Part shown: piece by piece, positions 55,668-63,053 of the stretch
How positions within the stretch are numbered: the first letter of the stretch is position 1
Layout of the letters: each line of letters starts with the position of its first letter
From: DASUGC01 sp035606665
GTDB lineage: Bacteria; Acidobacteriota; Vicinamibacteria; Vicinamibacterales; SCN-69-37
Direction of reading: 5' to 3'
DNA: 64,000 nt
Assembly (NCBI GenBank): GCA_035606665.1
Contig: DATNEY010000054.1
Span: 74,285-138,284, forward strand
Translations under genes and position numbers: made by a program
Notes under the pieces: generated by a model
The model's input: only the letters and a program-made list of their open reading frames with translations
Databases searched by the model: none
Told to the model about the DNA's origin: nothing

Positions 55668-56906
55668 ATGGCGAAGTCCCGCCCCGCGGCTACTGCATCC
55701 ATCCTCACGTTCGTTGCCCGGCAACCGATCTTCGACGGCCATCGCGCCGTGCTCGGCTACGAGTTGTCATTCCGTCCGCCCGGCGGTGGACATGCCAGCA
55801 ACCATCAGCTCGACTACACGACCGCCCGGGCGATGGCGGATGCCGTGCTGGGCATCGGCCTCGAGACGCTTACGGGAGGCCGACGGGCGTTCATGAGTGT
55901 CAGCCGGCGGTTGCTGCTCGAAGGCATCCCGGCCGTACTTCCGGCAGGACGCGTCGTGCTGGAACTTGCAGCAGACGTCGAAGCCGATCGCGATGTCATC
56001 GACGCCTGCTCCGAGCTGAAGCGCGCGGGCTACGCTCTCGCGATCGATGACTACGTCGCGACCGAATGGACCGCTGACCTCGTGCCGTTTGCCAGCTTCG
56101 TGAAAGTAGACGTCCGCAAACTTGCCGATGCCGGCAGGCAGATACCCGTCGCCGGACACAGCCGGCCCGCCATCATCGCGAAGGGTGTCGAGACCCTGGA
56201 CGAGTTCGACTACGCCGTCAGCCGCGGTTGCACGTACTTCCAGGGCTTTTTCTTCGGCCGGCCGCTCATCACGCAAGGCCGCGCCGTCCCCGGCCATCAG
56301 GCCGCCAACCTGCGGCTCCTGCGCGCACTCCAGAACCCGGAGATCTCCGTGCACGAGCTGGAGTCGCTGATCAAACACGACGCGTCGCTCTGCTATCGCA
56401 TCCTGCGCACGATCAACTCCGCCGCCTCGGCGCTTCAGACGACGGTGCATTCGGTCCACGAGGCCCTCGTGCTTCGCGGCCGCGATACGGTCCGCCGCTG
56501 GGCCACCCTGTGGGCGCTCGCGGGACTGAACGAGCACACCCACTCCGAGCTCGTCGTCACGGCTACGATTCGCGGGCGCTGCTGCGAGCGGCTTGCGGAA
56601 ACGAGCGGAAGCCGGACACTCACCGAAGAAGGGTTCCTCGTGGGCGTCTCTTCGATGCTCGACGCGATTCTCGGGCGGCCGATGGCAGAAATCCTCGCGG
56701 AGCTTCCTCTTTCAGCCGAGGCGCGCGGCGCACTGCTTGGCGAGCCCAACCGGACGAGGCAGGTGCTCGACTGCGTCATCGCGTACGAACGCGGCGAGTG
56801 GGAGGCGTGCGAGGCGTTCGCGCAAGCGGCACGACTCGATGCGTCGAATCTTCCCGCCGCCTACGCGGAGGCGCTGACCTGGACGAGCGACCTTGCGAAG
56901 CCCTAG
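55668..56906 (+). CDS. EAL-HDOD (YuxH-type) signalling protein
   Basis: A 412-aa cytoplasmic protein. Residues ~12-225 are an EAL-like domain (FVARQPIFDGHRAVLGYELSFR) in which the catalytic EAL motif is absent (ELSFR at that place), so c-di-GMP cleavage is not expected. Residues ~225-405 are an HDOD domain (ISVHELESLIKHDASLCYRILRTINSA, EEGFLVGVSSMLDAILGRPM). YuxH-like proteins are thought to be regulatory adaptors. The stop shares CTAG with the convergent antiporter gene. Confidence 0.85.
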   Translation: MAKSRPAATASILTFVARQPIFDGHRAVLGYELSFRPPGGGHASNHQLDYTTARAMADAVLGIGLETLTGGRRAFMSVSRRLLLEGIPAVLPAGRVVLELAADVEADRDVIDACSELKRAGYALAIDDYVATEWTADLVPFASFVKVDVRKLADAGRQIPVAGHSRPAIIAKGVETLDEFDYAVSRGCTYFQGFFFGRPLITQGRAVPGHQAANLRLLRALQNPEISVHELESLIKHDASLCYRILRTINSAASALQTTVHSVHEALVLRGRDTVRRWATLWALAGLNEHTHSELVVTATIRGRCCERLAETSGSRTLTEEGFLVGVSSMLDAILGRPMAEILAELPLSAEARGALLGEPNRTRQVLDCVIAYERGEWEACEAFAQAARLDASNLPAAYAEALTWTSDLAKP

Positions 56907-58342
56907 AACAGCGTGAACATCAGCGCCGCGATGATCGTCGGCAGCAACGCTCCGATCATGAGATTCACCGGCGAGACAGCGCCATCGAAGAACCGGCTCA
57001 GAATCGCCTGACCCGCCGGATTCGGCGCGTTGGCAATCACCGTCAAACCACCACCGGTCACCGCTCCGGCCACGACGGCGAGTTTGAGCGAATCATTGAA
57101 GGACGGAACGAGCGTAGCGAGATAGGTGATGAGTGCGTTGTCGTTGAACCCCGTCAGGATCGTGGCAGAAATGAACAGCGGGAGTTCGCTCAGGCGCGAC
57201 AGCACCGGCGCGATCCACCAGGCCTGAAGGCCCCCGTGAATGACGAGTCCGGCGAGGAAGAAGCCGACCAGCAGTGGCGGCCGCAGATCGATCCGGCTCT
57301 GGTACGCGCTCGTGGCCGCGGCGAACCCCAGGAAGATCAGGAAGCCGCCGACAAAGAACACAGGATGGTGGGCCGTCAGCACCGTCCAAACCATGAACGC
57401 CACGTGGACAATCGTCAGCCACGCGGGCATGGGCAGCAGCGCTCCCGGCGCAGGGGCATCGGGCTCCTCTCGATCTTCCATCGGCCGCCGCTTGGCAAGC
57501 TCGGAGAACTCCTGCCTGAACGCCAGCAGATAGGCCGCCGTGCTCAACGCGATAGCGGCCGCTGCCCGCCAGCCAAAATGCGTAAACATGAACGCCATGT
57601 CCCAGTCCCACGCGCGCGCGACCATCAGGACCGGCGGCGCCGCGAAGTGCGTCAGCGTGCCGCCGACTGAGACGTTGACGAAGAGCAGGCCGAGCGTGGC
57701 GTATTTCAACCGCACGCCCGGCTGCAGATCGTAAAACTGCCGGGCGAGCAGAAACGCGCTGATCGTCATCGCGCCAGGCTCCGTGATGAACGATCCGAGC
57801 AACGGGCCGATGGTCAGGATCGACGCCCACCACGCGGCCGGCGTCGCCCTTCCCGCCCGAGCCACCAGCCTCAGCGAGCGCTCCGCGAGCCCGATGATCG
57901 GCCGGCTCGACGCGAGCGCCATGATCACGACGACAAAGAGCGGCTCGGTATAGTTGACGGCCTCATTGAAGTAGTGCGTTGGCGCCGCCCATCCGGCATA
58001 GGCGAACATCGCGACGAAGAGCACCACGGCCCACAGACCGAAGACGACTTCGACTTCTCCGAGAAAGTGCAGCAGTCCGGCACCGACGGACGGTCTCAGC
58101 GGAAATCCGGCGGTGCGGGCGCGGTCGTCGGCGCGGTGCTGCACGCCATGGGCCAGACGCGTGAATCGCGCCGCGGCGAATGTGTGAAGTACCGCGAGAA
58201 GGAAGATCGCCGTCGCGACGCCGTTGAAGGGCTCGAGATGTACGCGTTCGCGCAGGACGTCGAGCAGGGCCGCTTCGGGCCGGTCTGGATACGTTGAAAG
58301 CGGAAGTGGGAGCGCCTGCCCCAGAATCAGCGGAAGCGGCAT
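56903..58342 (-). CDS. Putative Na+/H+ antiporter-like membrane protein
   Basis: A 479-aa membrane protein with about 11-13 hydrophobic segments. It has SRPIIGLAERSLRLVAR, GPLLGSFITEPGAMTISAFLLARQFYDL and GFNDNALITYLATLVPSFNDSLKLAVVAGAVTGGGLTVIANAPNPAGQ, all typical of the ion-transporter-superfamily group annotated as 'putative Na+/H+ antiporter'. The paired E-P and N-D motifs lie in the two inverted repeats. Transported ion unproven. Confidence 0.75.
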   Translation of the reverse strand: MPLPLILGQALPLPLSTYPDRPEAALLDVLRERVHLEPFNGVATAIFLLAVLHTFAAARFTRLAHGVQHRADDRARTAGFPLRPSVGAGLLHFLGEVEVVFGLWAVVLFVAMFAYAGWAAPTHYFNEAVNYTEPLFVVVIMALASSRPIIGLAERSLRLVARAGRATPAAWWASILTIGPLLGSFITEPGAMTISAFLLARQFYDLQPGVRLKYATLGLLFVNVSVGGTLTHFAAPPVLMVARAWDWDMAFMFTHFGWRAAAAIALSTAAYLLAFRQEFSELAKRRPMEDREEPDAPAPGALLPMPAWLTIVHVAFMVWTVLTAHHPVFFVGGFLIFLGFAAATSAYQSRIDLRPPLLVGFFLAGLVIHGGLQAWWIAPVLSRLSELPLFISATILTGFNDNALITYLATLVPSFNDSLKLAVVAGAVTGGGLTVIANAPNPAGQAILSRFFDGAVSPVNLMIGALLPTIIAALMFTLF

Positions 58343-58364
58343 CCGGGACAGTATATGGGTGCGC

Positions 58365-58865
58365 TCACTGAGCCTTTCGCTTCGGATACTTGTCGATGAG
58401 CTTGCCCGCGTCCTGCGGGAGCTTTTCTACCAGCCTCGATCCCGTCGTCTCGTCGTCACGGTAGACACCGCGCCAGACTGGCTCGGTCTCGCCGGGTCTC
58501 GACATGTCGATCGTGAGCGTGCCGGCGGTGAAACGCAGCGGCTGCGGTCCTACACCGCGCGCCGGCGGCGCCATCGCCGTACTGATGTCCTGGCCCACGA
58601 GTATCAAGTCGATGAAGAGATCCGGATTGCTGCCGGCCTCCGTCACCCCCTTCGCACGAAGCCCGGTACGCACGGCCGATTCCAGTTTCTTGACGAACAG
58701 CCGGTTGTCGAGCTCGGGCCGATCACTCGCGATCTTGCGATCCCTGAACGCGAACGTCTTGAACTCGTCGAACCGGGCCTTCGGATCGGCCGACACGCTC
58801 ATATCGTCGGCGAGAATCGCCACCGGCAGCAGCGCGATCAGCGCAGCGAAGAGTACGCGTCTCAT
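58365..58865 (-). CDS. Exported DUF4136 protein (copy 1)
   Basis: A 166-aa protein: signal peptide MRRVLFAALIALLPVAILA, then a DUF4136 domain (FDEFKTFAFRDRKI, LDNRLFVKKLESAVRTGLRAKGV, PDLFIDLILVG, WRGVYRDDETTGSRLVEKLPQ). GAGGAGG ribosome site before ATG 58865. DUF4136 proteins are small periplasmic or lipoprotein-like proteins of unknown function. A paralogue lies 10 bases upstream, so the two are co-transcribed. Confidence 0.8.
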   Translation of the reverse strand: MRRVLFAALIALLPVAILADDMSVSADPKARFDEFKTFAFRDRKIASDRPELDNRLFVKKLESAVRTGLRAKGVTEAGSNPDLFIDLILVGQDISTAMAPPARGVGPQPLRFTAGTLTIDMSRPGETEPVWRGVYRDDETTGSRLVEKLPQDAGKLIDKYPKRKAQ

Positions 58866-58875
58866 GAGGTCCTCC

Positions 58876-59406
58876 TCACTTCTTCCTCGGCGGATACTCC
58901 GCCGCGAGCGTGGCCGCGTCCTTCGGCAGCGCCTCCGCCAGCTTCTGCGCGTCCTTCTCGGTGTCGTGGAAGACGCCACGCCAGATCAATGTGCCGGTCC
59001 GCACCTCCGTGACGTCGATGACGAGCGTAGCTTCCGTGAAATCCACGGCGGCGCCGCCGCTGGGTGCGCCGCGACGGCCGCGCCCCCCGCTCACGACGTT
59101 CGCACGGCCGAATGGTCCAATCGCATAGTCGACGCCGGTCACACTGAAATCCACCTGGAGGTCGGGGCGATCGGACGCCTCCTTGAGGACTCGTGCCTTG
59201 AGGCCCGCGCGGATCGACTCGGCAAGCGACGCCATCACCGCCGGGAACTGGAGCTCGGCCCGCTCGCTCTTCATCCGGCCACCGCCCACTACGAAGGTCC
59301 TGAACGCGGTGAAGTCCACGTCCTCATCGAAGAGGACGACATGGTCGTCGGCCAGCAGCGTTGCCGACGCCAATACAAGACACACGCACAATGCGAGTCT
59401 CCGCAC
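58876..59406 (-). CDS. Exported DUF4136 protein (copy 2)
   Basis: A 176-aa protein with GTG start (GGAGG seven bases upstream), signal peptide RRLALCVCLVLASATLLA and a DUF4136 domain (FTAFRTFVVGGGR, MASLAESIRAGLKARVL, PDLQVDFSVTGVDYAIG, WRGVFHDTEKDAQKLAEALPKDA). It differs from the downstream paralogue by a Gly/Arg-rich insert near residues 105-118. Tandem duplication is clear from shared order of motifs. Confidence 0.8.
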   Translation of the reverse strand: MRRLALCVCLVLASATLLADDHVVLFDEDVDFTAFRTFVVGGGRMKSERAELQFPAVMASLAESIRAGLKARVLKEASDRPDLQVDFSVTGVDYAIGPFGRANVVSGGRGRRGAPSGGAAVDFTEATLVIDVTEVRTGTLIWRGVFHDTEKDAQKLAEALPKDAATLAAEYPPRKK

Positions 59407-59466
59407 GAGGGCACCTCCACCTGTGTCTACGGTCGCCGGAGAGTGTAGCGCAGCGACGGGGATCGG

Positions 59467-60891
59467 CTATCGGCGGCGGAAAATGCCGTAGCGGCCGCTC
59501 GCCAGGAGGCGTTCGAGGTTCGGGTGCCACAGGTCGGCGTCGGCGACCAGCAGGTCTCCCTCCGCACCTACCTCAAGGAAGCTCGTAACGTCAGTGGCGA
59601 GTGCAGGAAATGCCCCACCGATCCCGCGCACGACAAATGCATCGTCGAGCGGCCAGGCATTTCGGTAGACCGAACGGCCGCTGACATCGTTTTGCACGGC
59701 CATGATGAGGCCCTGGACGGTCCCCTCGAGGCGGTGTTTCTGCAGCGGGTGCCACATCAGTTTTCCCTGTGCCACGAGCAGGGACACGATCGCAACAGCG
59801 GCAACCGCACGACGCGGTCCGCAGTCGATCGAAAGGCCTTTTCCAAGGAGCCACGCCACGCCTAGCGCGAACGCCGGATAGACGGGGTTCGCATACCACG
59901 ACAGCTTCGTCTGCATCGTGGTTATCACCGTCAGCGTCACCGCGGACCACACCACCAGCGCAAAGACGGGCCCCTCGCCGGTTCTCACCACGCCGGCAAG
60001 GCTCGCCACCCCGGCGCGCACATTGCGCCACGCCAGGACGGTCGCGACGAACGCGGCCAGAAGCCAGTCGTACTGATAGCGCTGAAGGACGTTGGCGTAA
60101 TAGAGCAGCGAACCCGCATGCCCGTCGAGCGGTTGCGTCGCGGCCAGGTACAAATCCTGGGTCAGGAGCAGTTGGAGGAACTGCCATCCGTCAACCTGCC
60201 AGCGCGCCAGTGCCCACGCCGCGGCCGGCAGGACGAGCAGGCCCGCGGCCGCCAACGCTGGAGGCCAGGCCAGCGACTTCCCCTTCCTCTTGCGCACCAC
60301 TGCTACTGCTGCGAGATAGGCCAACGGCAGCAGCACTGCCAGGCCCTTCAACATGAACACGCCACAAAGCAGCGGCCCGAGCCAGGCGATCCGCCATGGG
60401 TGCCGCTCCGACGTCGAGGACACCACGACGACGAGCAGCAGAAGGAGCGACATCATTGCATCGGGATTTCCGCTCCTGCCGGAGTGGATGTGAAGGAACC
60501 CGAAAGAAGTCGCGAGCACGAGGCCGGACATGACGGCCACGGCCTCGCCGGCAAAGCGGCGTGCCCAGAGCATGAGGACGAGCACCGTCAACCACGCGGC
60601 GGCCACGGATGCCGCGCGGAGGGCGATCAGATTGATGCCGCCAAGTTTGAACGCCGCGGCGAGCAGCCACACGTTGAGAGGCGGTTTCGAGTTGTAGTAG
60701 TCGAGTTGCCCGTTGAAGGTCGTCCCGATCCAGTCGCCGCTTCCGATCATTTCGAGCGCGCTCGTCGCGTACAGGGACTCGTCCCATTGCGCGACGGGCT
60801 CACTGCCGAGACGGAAGCAGAGGTTGAACGCGGCGAGCGTCAGGACAAGAGACGCAGCTACCGCGAAGCGAAGGCCGGCAGGCAGTCGCAT
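59467..60891 (-). CDS. Family 39 glycosyltransferase (ArnT/PMT-like)
   Basis: A 474-aa membrane protein with about 11 helices. The first periplasmic loop holds PVAQWDESLYATSALEMIGSGDW with the catalytic D-E, then YYNSKPPLNVWLLAAAFKLGG, the GT39/ArnT signature. Such enzymes move a sugar from a polyprenyl carrier to lipid A, protein or another acceptor in the periplasm; with LPS genes in the window lipid A is plausible but unproven. A cluster of GTAAAC repeats lies just before its start. Confidence 0.85.
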   Translation of the reverse strand: MRLPAGLRFAVAASLVLTLAAFNLCFRLGSEPVAQWDESLYATSALEMIGSGDWIGTTFNGQLDYYNSKPPLNVWLLAAAFKLGGINLIALRAASVAAAWLTVLVLMLWARRFAGEAVAVMSGLVLATSFGFLHIHSGRSGNPDAMMSLLLLLVVVVSSTSERHPWRIAWLGPLLCGVFMLKGLAVLLPLAYLAAVAVVRKRKGKSLAWPPALAAAGLLVLPAAAWALARWQVDGWQFLQLLLTQDLYLAATQPLDGHAGSLLYYANVLQRYQYDWLLAAFVATVLAWRNVRAGVASLAGVVRTGEGPVFALVVWSAVTLTVITTMQTKLSWYANPVYPAFALGVAWLLGKGLSIDCGPRRAVAAVAIVSLLVAQGKLMWHPLQKHRLEGTVQGLIMAVQNDVSGRSVYRNAWPLDDAFVVRGIGGAFPALATDVTSFLEVGAEGDLLVADADLWHPNLERLLASGRYGIFRRR

Positions 60892-60915
60892 GGCTGGCCC
60901 GCCGATTTTACATAC

Positions 60916-60959
60916 GTTTACCTACGTAGGTTTACTTAAAAGTTTACCTGTAGGTTTAC
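60916..60959. repeat. Four GTTTAC repeats around a 12-bp palindrome, upstream of GT39
   Basis: GTTTAC at 60916-60921, 60930-60935, 60942-60947 and 60954-60959 (GTAAAC on the gene's strand), spaced 14, 12 and 12 bases. The first two flank the perfect palindrome ACCTACGTAGGT (60920-60931). It lies ~25 bases upstream of the GT39 start and is strongly AT-rich for this genome, so an operator or a repeat element is likely. Confidence 0.6.
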
Positions 60960-60970
60960 GTAGAGCGACG

Positions 60971-61002
60971 GGGTCAGACGCCGAACTGCAGGAGTCTGAC
61001 CC
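60971..61002. repeat. GGGTCAGAC inverted repeat
   Basis: 9-bp inverted repeat, GGGTCAGAC at 60971-60979 and GTCTGACCC at 60994-61002. Sequences of this type are often dispersed REP-like units in related genomes; no transposase lies nearby. Confidence 0.45.
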
Positions 61003-61022
61003 ATGGCTCTGCGGGCAAGAAC

Positions 61023-61054
61023 GACAAAGGCCCTGGGACCCCAGGGCCTTTGTC
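61023..61054 (-). terminator. Strong hairpin after the zinc-ribbon gene
   Basis: Perfect 15-bp stem (61023-61037 and 61040-61054) with a 2-base tip (or 14 bp with a GACC loop). It lies 20 bases past the stop of the minus-strand zinc-ribbon gene, and the minus strand continues GTTCTT after it, so it is a plausible factor-independent terminator. Confidence 0.6.
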
Positions 61055-61073
61055 GCTGTGTAGGTCACGCTGC

Positions 61074-61238
61074 CTAGCGTGACGCGCCAGGTTTTCTGGC
61101 CTGGTCCCAACGGGCCGTCTTACATTTGGGACAGATGCGGACGTCCTTCATGCGGGGCATCCACTGGTGCCCGCACCGCTTGCAACTTAGCGAAGCCGCG
61201 GCCGACGCCGCCCGACGCACTGCTAATAGCCGACTCAT
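61074..61238 (-). CDS. Small zinc-ribbon protein
   Basis: A 54-aa protein starting MSRLLAVRRAAS with a GGAG ribosome site five bases before ATG 61238. It holds two CxxC knuckles, CKRCGHQWMPR and ICPKCKTARWDQ, 16 residues apart from first to third Cys, the classic rubredoxin-like zinc ribbon with a basic surround. Single zinc-ribbon proteins of this kind are common in metagenomic genomes and probably bind nucleic acid. Its stop lies inside an 8-bp hairpin (61064-61071 with 61076-61083). The gene is too short for most ORF length cutoffs. Confidence 0.7.
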   Translation of the reverse strand: MSRLLAVRRAASAAASLSCKRCGHQWMPRMKDVRICPKCKTARWDQARKPGASR

Positions 61239-61456
61239 TCAAGCTCCGATGCCCTAGTTACGCCAGCAAATACGGACTGTTTCGCCTGGTGATGAAAAAA
61301 TCACACAGATTTGTCAGCGGCAGACACTTCCGTGACAGGCACACCCTGAGATGGCCTGAGCCCGGTCAGGAAACCGCACGAAGACCGCACTTCGCGAACA
61401 ATCCTGACCCTGCCGACGCCTGGCATCCGACTTGCCCCCTACCCACCGGCAGTCAA
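61239..61456. promoter_or_regulatory. Divergent intergenic region, zinc-ribbon gene and PAS protein
   Basis: 218-bp gap, AT-rich in its left part (TGATGAAAAAATCA at about 61290, TTTGTCAGCGG). Promoters for both divergent genes should lie here; I cannot assign -35/-10 boxes with confidence. Confidence 0.3.
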
Positions 61457-62896
61457 ATGAAAGTCCTCTATGTCACGACCGGCGACGCCCCGGACGGGGC
61501 CAGGGTCCTGTCGGACCTCGTTGGGCTGGGCCCGTCCCTGGAGGTAGTCACCGTCATTGGCGCCGCCGGCGCCCTGGAGGCGGTCCGGACAAACCCTGGC
61601 GTGAGAGCCCTGTTTGTGGCGGCGTCGGTTCCGCAAAAAGAGGCGCTGGCACTCATCTCCGGGCTGCGCCGCGATCGATCGCCCGTCGCCATCGTGTCGA
61701 TCATCGATGAGGCAGAGGCCAACAAGCTCGCCGCCGAGCTGCGCGAATCGCAGGCCTTCGAGCGCGCGCTGCGCGACCGCGACCGCGAGGAGCTTGCCAG
61801 CGTCACACGCGCACTGCGCGAAGAGCAGGAGCGCCGGCACGTACTCGAAATCACGCTCACGCAGGAAGAGAACCACGCGAAAGCGGAGGTGAGCCGCCTA
61901 AGGGAGGATGTCGCGAAGGCGGCCGACCGACTGCACCAGATCGCCCACAACACCCTGCTGCTGCAGAGACGCCTGGAGCTCGAGCTCGCCGAGCGCGTCG
62001 CCGAACGGGATCGGCTCACGGAGAACACGCTCACCGGCCACGCGGTGTTCACACCCGAGGGACGGCTGCTTCGCTGCAGCGGCACGTTCGCGACGTTGTT
62101 GGGCTACGAGAACGCGGATGCGGCTGTCGCGGCAGGCGGCACGGGCGCATTCCCGGGCACCCCGGATCACGCGGAGGTCGTGCGTCGGCTCGACAAGGGC
62201 CAGCCCGTTGAGCGCGTCACGTCCACGCTTCGGCGTGCGGATGGCCGTTCGGTTCGCGTCATGACATCGGCCGTCACGCTGGCCGACGCGGAAGCGCACG
62301 GCGGTCGTCGCGAGATCGAACGTCTCTTCGTCGACCTGTCCGGCCAGGCCGCGGCGGAGAAAGAGCTCCTGCTCGCGCGCCGCCTGGAATCGGCCGGGCG
62401 CCTCGCCGCGGAAATGGCACCTCAGATTGAAGCCGCTGATCCGGAGCGCGCGTCCGCGCTCGTCCGCCAGTTGCTGACTTTCAGCCGGCAGCAGGCGAAG
62501 CCTGCGGGCTACCTCTCGCTCAACGACGCGATCCAACGGCTCGAGCCGGCCGTCCGGCAGATCGCGGGCGGCGCCATCGAGCTCACACTGGACCTCGGCT
62601 CGATCGAGCCGGTGGCCGCCGGCGAAGAGGACATCGAGCAGCTCGTGCTGGACGTCGTCAGCGCTGCGTCCGCGTGCCTGCCCCTGGGTGGCCGGCTGAC
62701 GATCGGTACCTCGTTTGAAACGGATTCAAGCTTCGTTCTCAACACGACGTTCGCGGCCACCGCGGCCGGGTACGGCGTGCTCCCCTGCGTCACTTCCGCC
62801 TCCCTCATTCGTCACGCTGCAAAGTGCGGCGGCACGCTCCGGACATCCGGGGAAGCCGGCCGCACCAGCACACTGCACGTCAACCTCCCCTGCTGA
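61457..62896 (+). CDS. PAS-domain protein with degenerate histidine-kinase region
   Basis: A 479-aa cytoplasmic protein. Residues 1-~95 form a receiver-like Rossmann domain (MKVLYVTTGDAPDG...VVTVIGAAGALEAVR) without the phospho-Asp context. A coiled coil runs ~100-185, then a PAS domain ~190-300 (GHAVFTPEGRLLRCSGTFATLLGY). The C-terminal part copies the layout of hybrid histidine kinases (ARRLESAGRLAAEMAPQI, VRQLLTFSRQQAKPAGYLSLNDAI, GGRLTIGTSFE), but the phospho-acceptor His of the AHDFNN motif and the N-box Asn (here DVVSAASACLP) are missing. Probably a catalytically dead scaffold or sensor. The frame upstream of ATG 61457 is antisense to the zinc-ribbon gene. Confidence 0.7.
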   Translation: MKVLYVTTGDAPDGARVLSDLVGLGPSLEVVTVIGAAGALEAVRTNPGVRALFVAASVPQKEALALISGLRRDRSPVAIVSIIDEAEANKLAAELRESQAFERALRDRDREELASVTRALREEQERRHVLEITLTQEENHAKAEVSRLREDVAKAADRLHQIAHNTLLLQRRLELELAERVAERDRLTENTLTGHAVFTPEGRLLRCSGTFATLLGYENADAAVAAGGTGAFPGTPDHAEVVRRLDKGQPVERVTSTLRRADGRSVRVMTSAVTLADAEAHGGRREIERLFVDLSGQAAAEKELLLARRLESAGRLAAEMAPQIEAADPERASALVRQLLTFSRQQAKPAGYLSLNDAIQRLEPAVRQIAGGAIELTLDLGSIEPVAAGEEDIEQLVLDVVSAASACLPLGGRLTIGTSFETDSSFVLNTTFAATAAGYGVLPCVTSASLIRHAAKCGGTLRTSGEAGRTSTLHVNLPC

Positions 62897-63053
62897 TCAT
62901 CGGCGGCCGCGCGGCCGCCGATGGTCACCTGCCTTTCACGCTTGTGTTCTTGCAACACGGAGCACACGCGACATGGAGAACGGGAGTTTTCATGATCTGC
63001 AACCCGAATTATCTTCGTGCCTAGCGATCCCCGTGTGACAAGGACCATAGAAT

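Noticed and set aside
61079..61456. N-terminal 126-codon extension of the PAS protein
   Set aside because: It is antisense to the zinc-ribbon gene and has no domain; the family-like start is ATG 61457.
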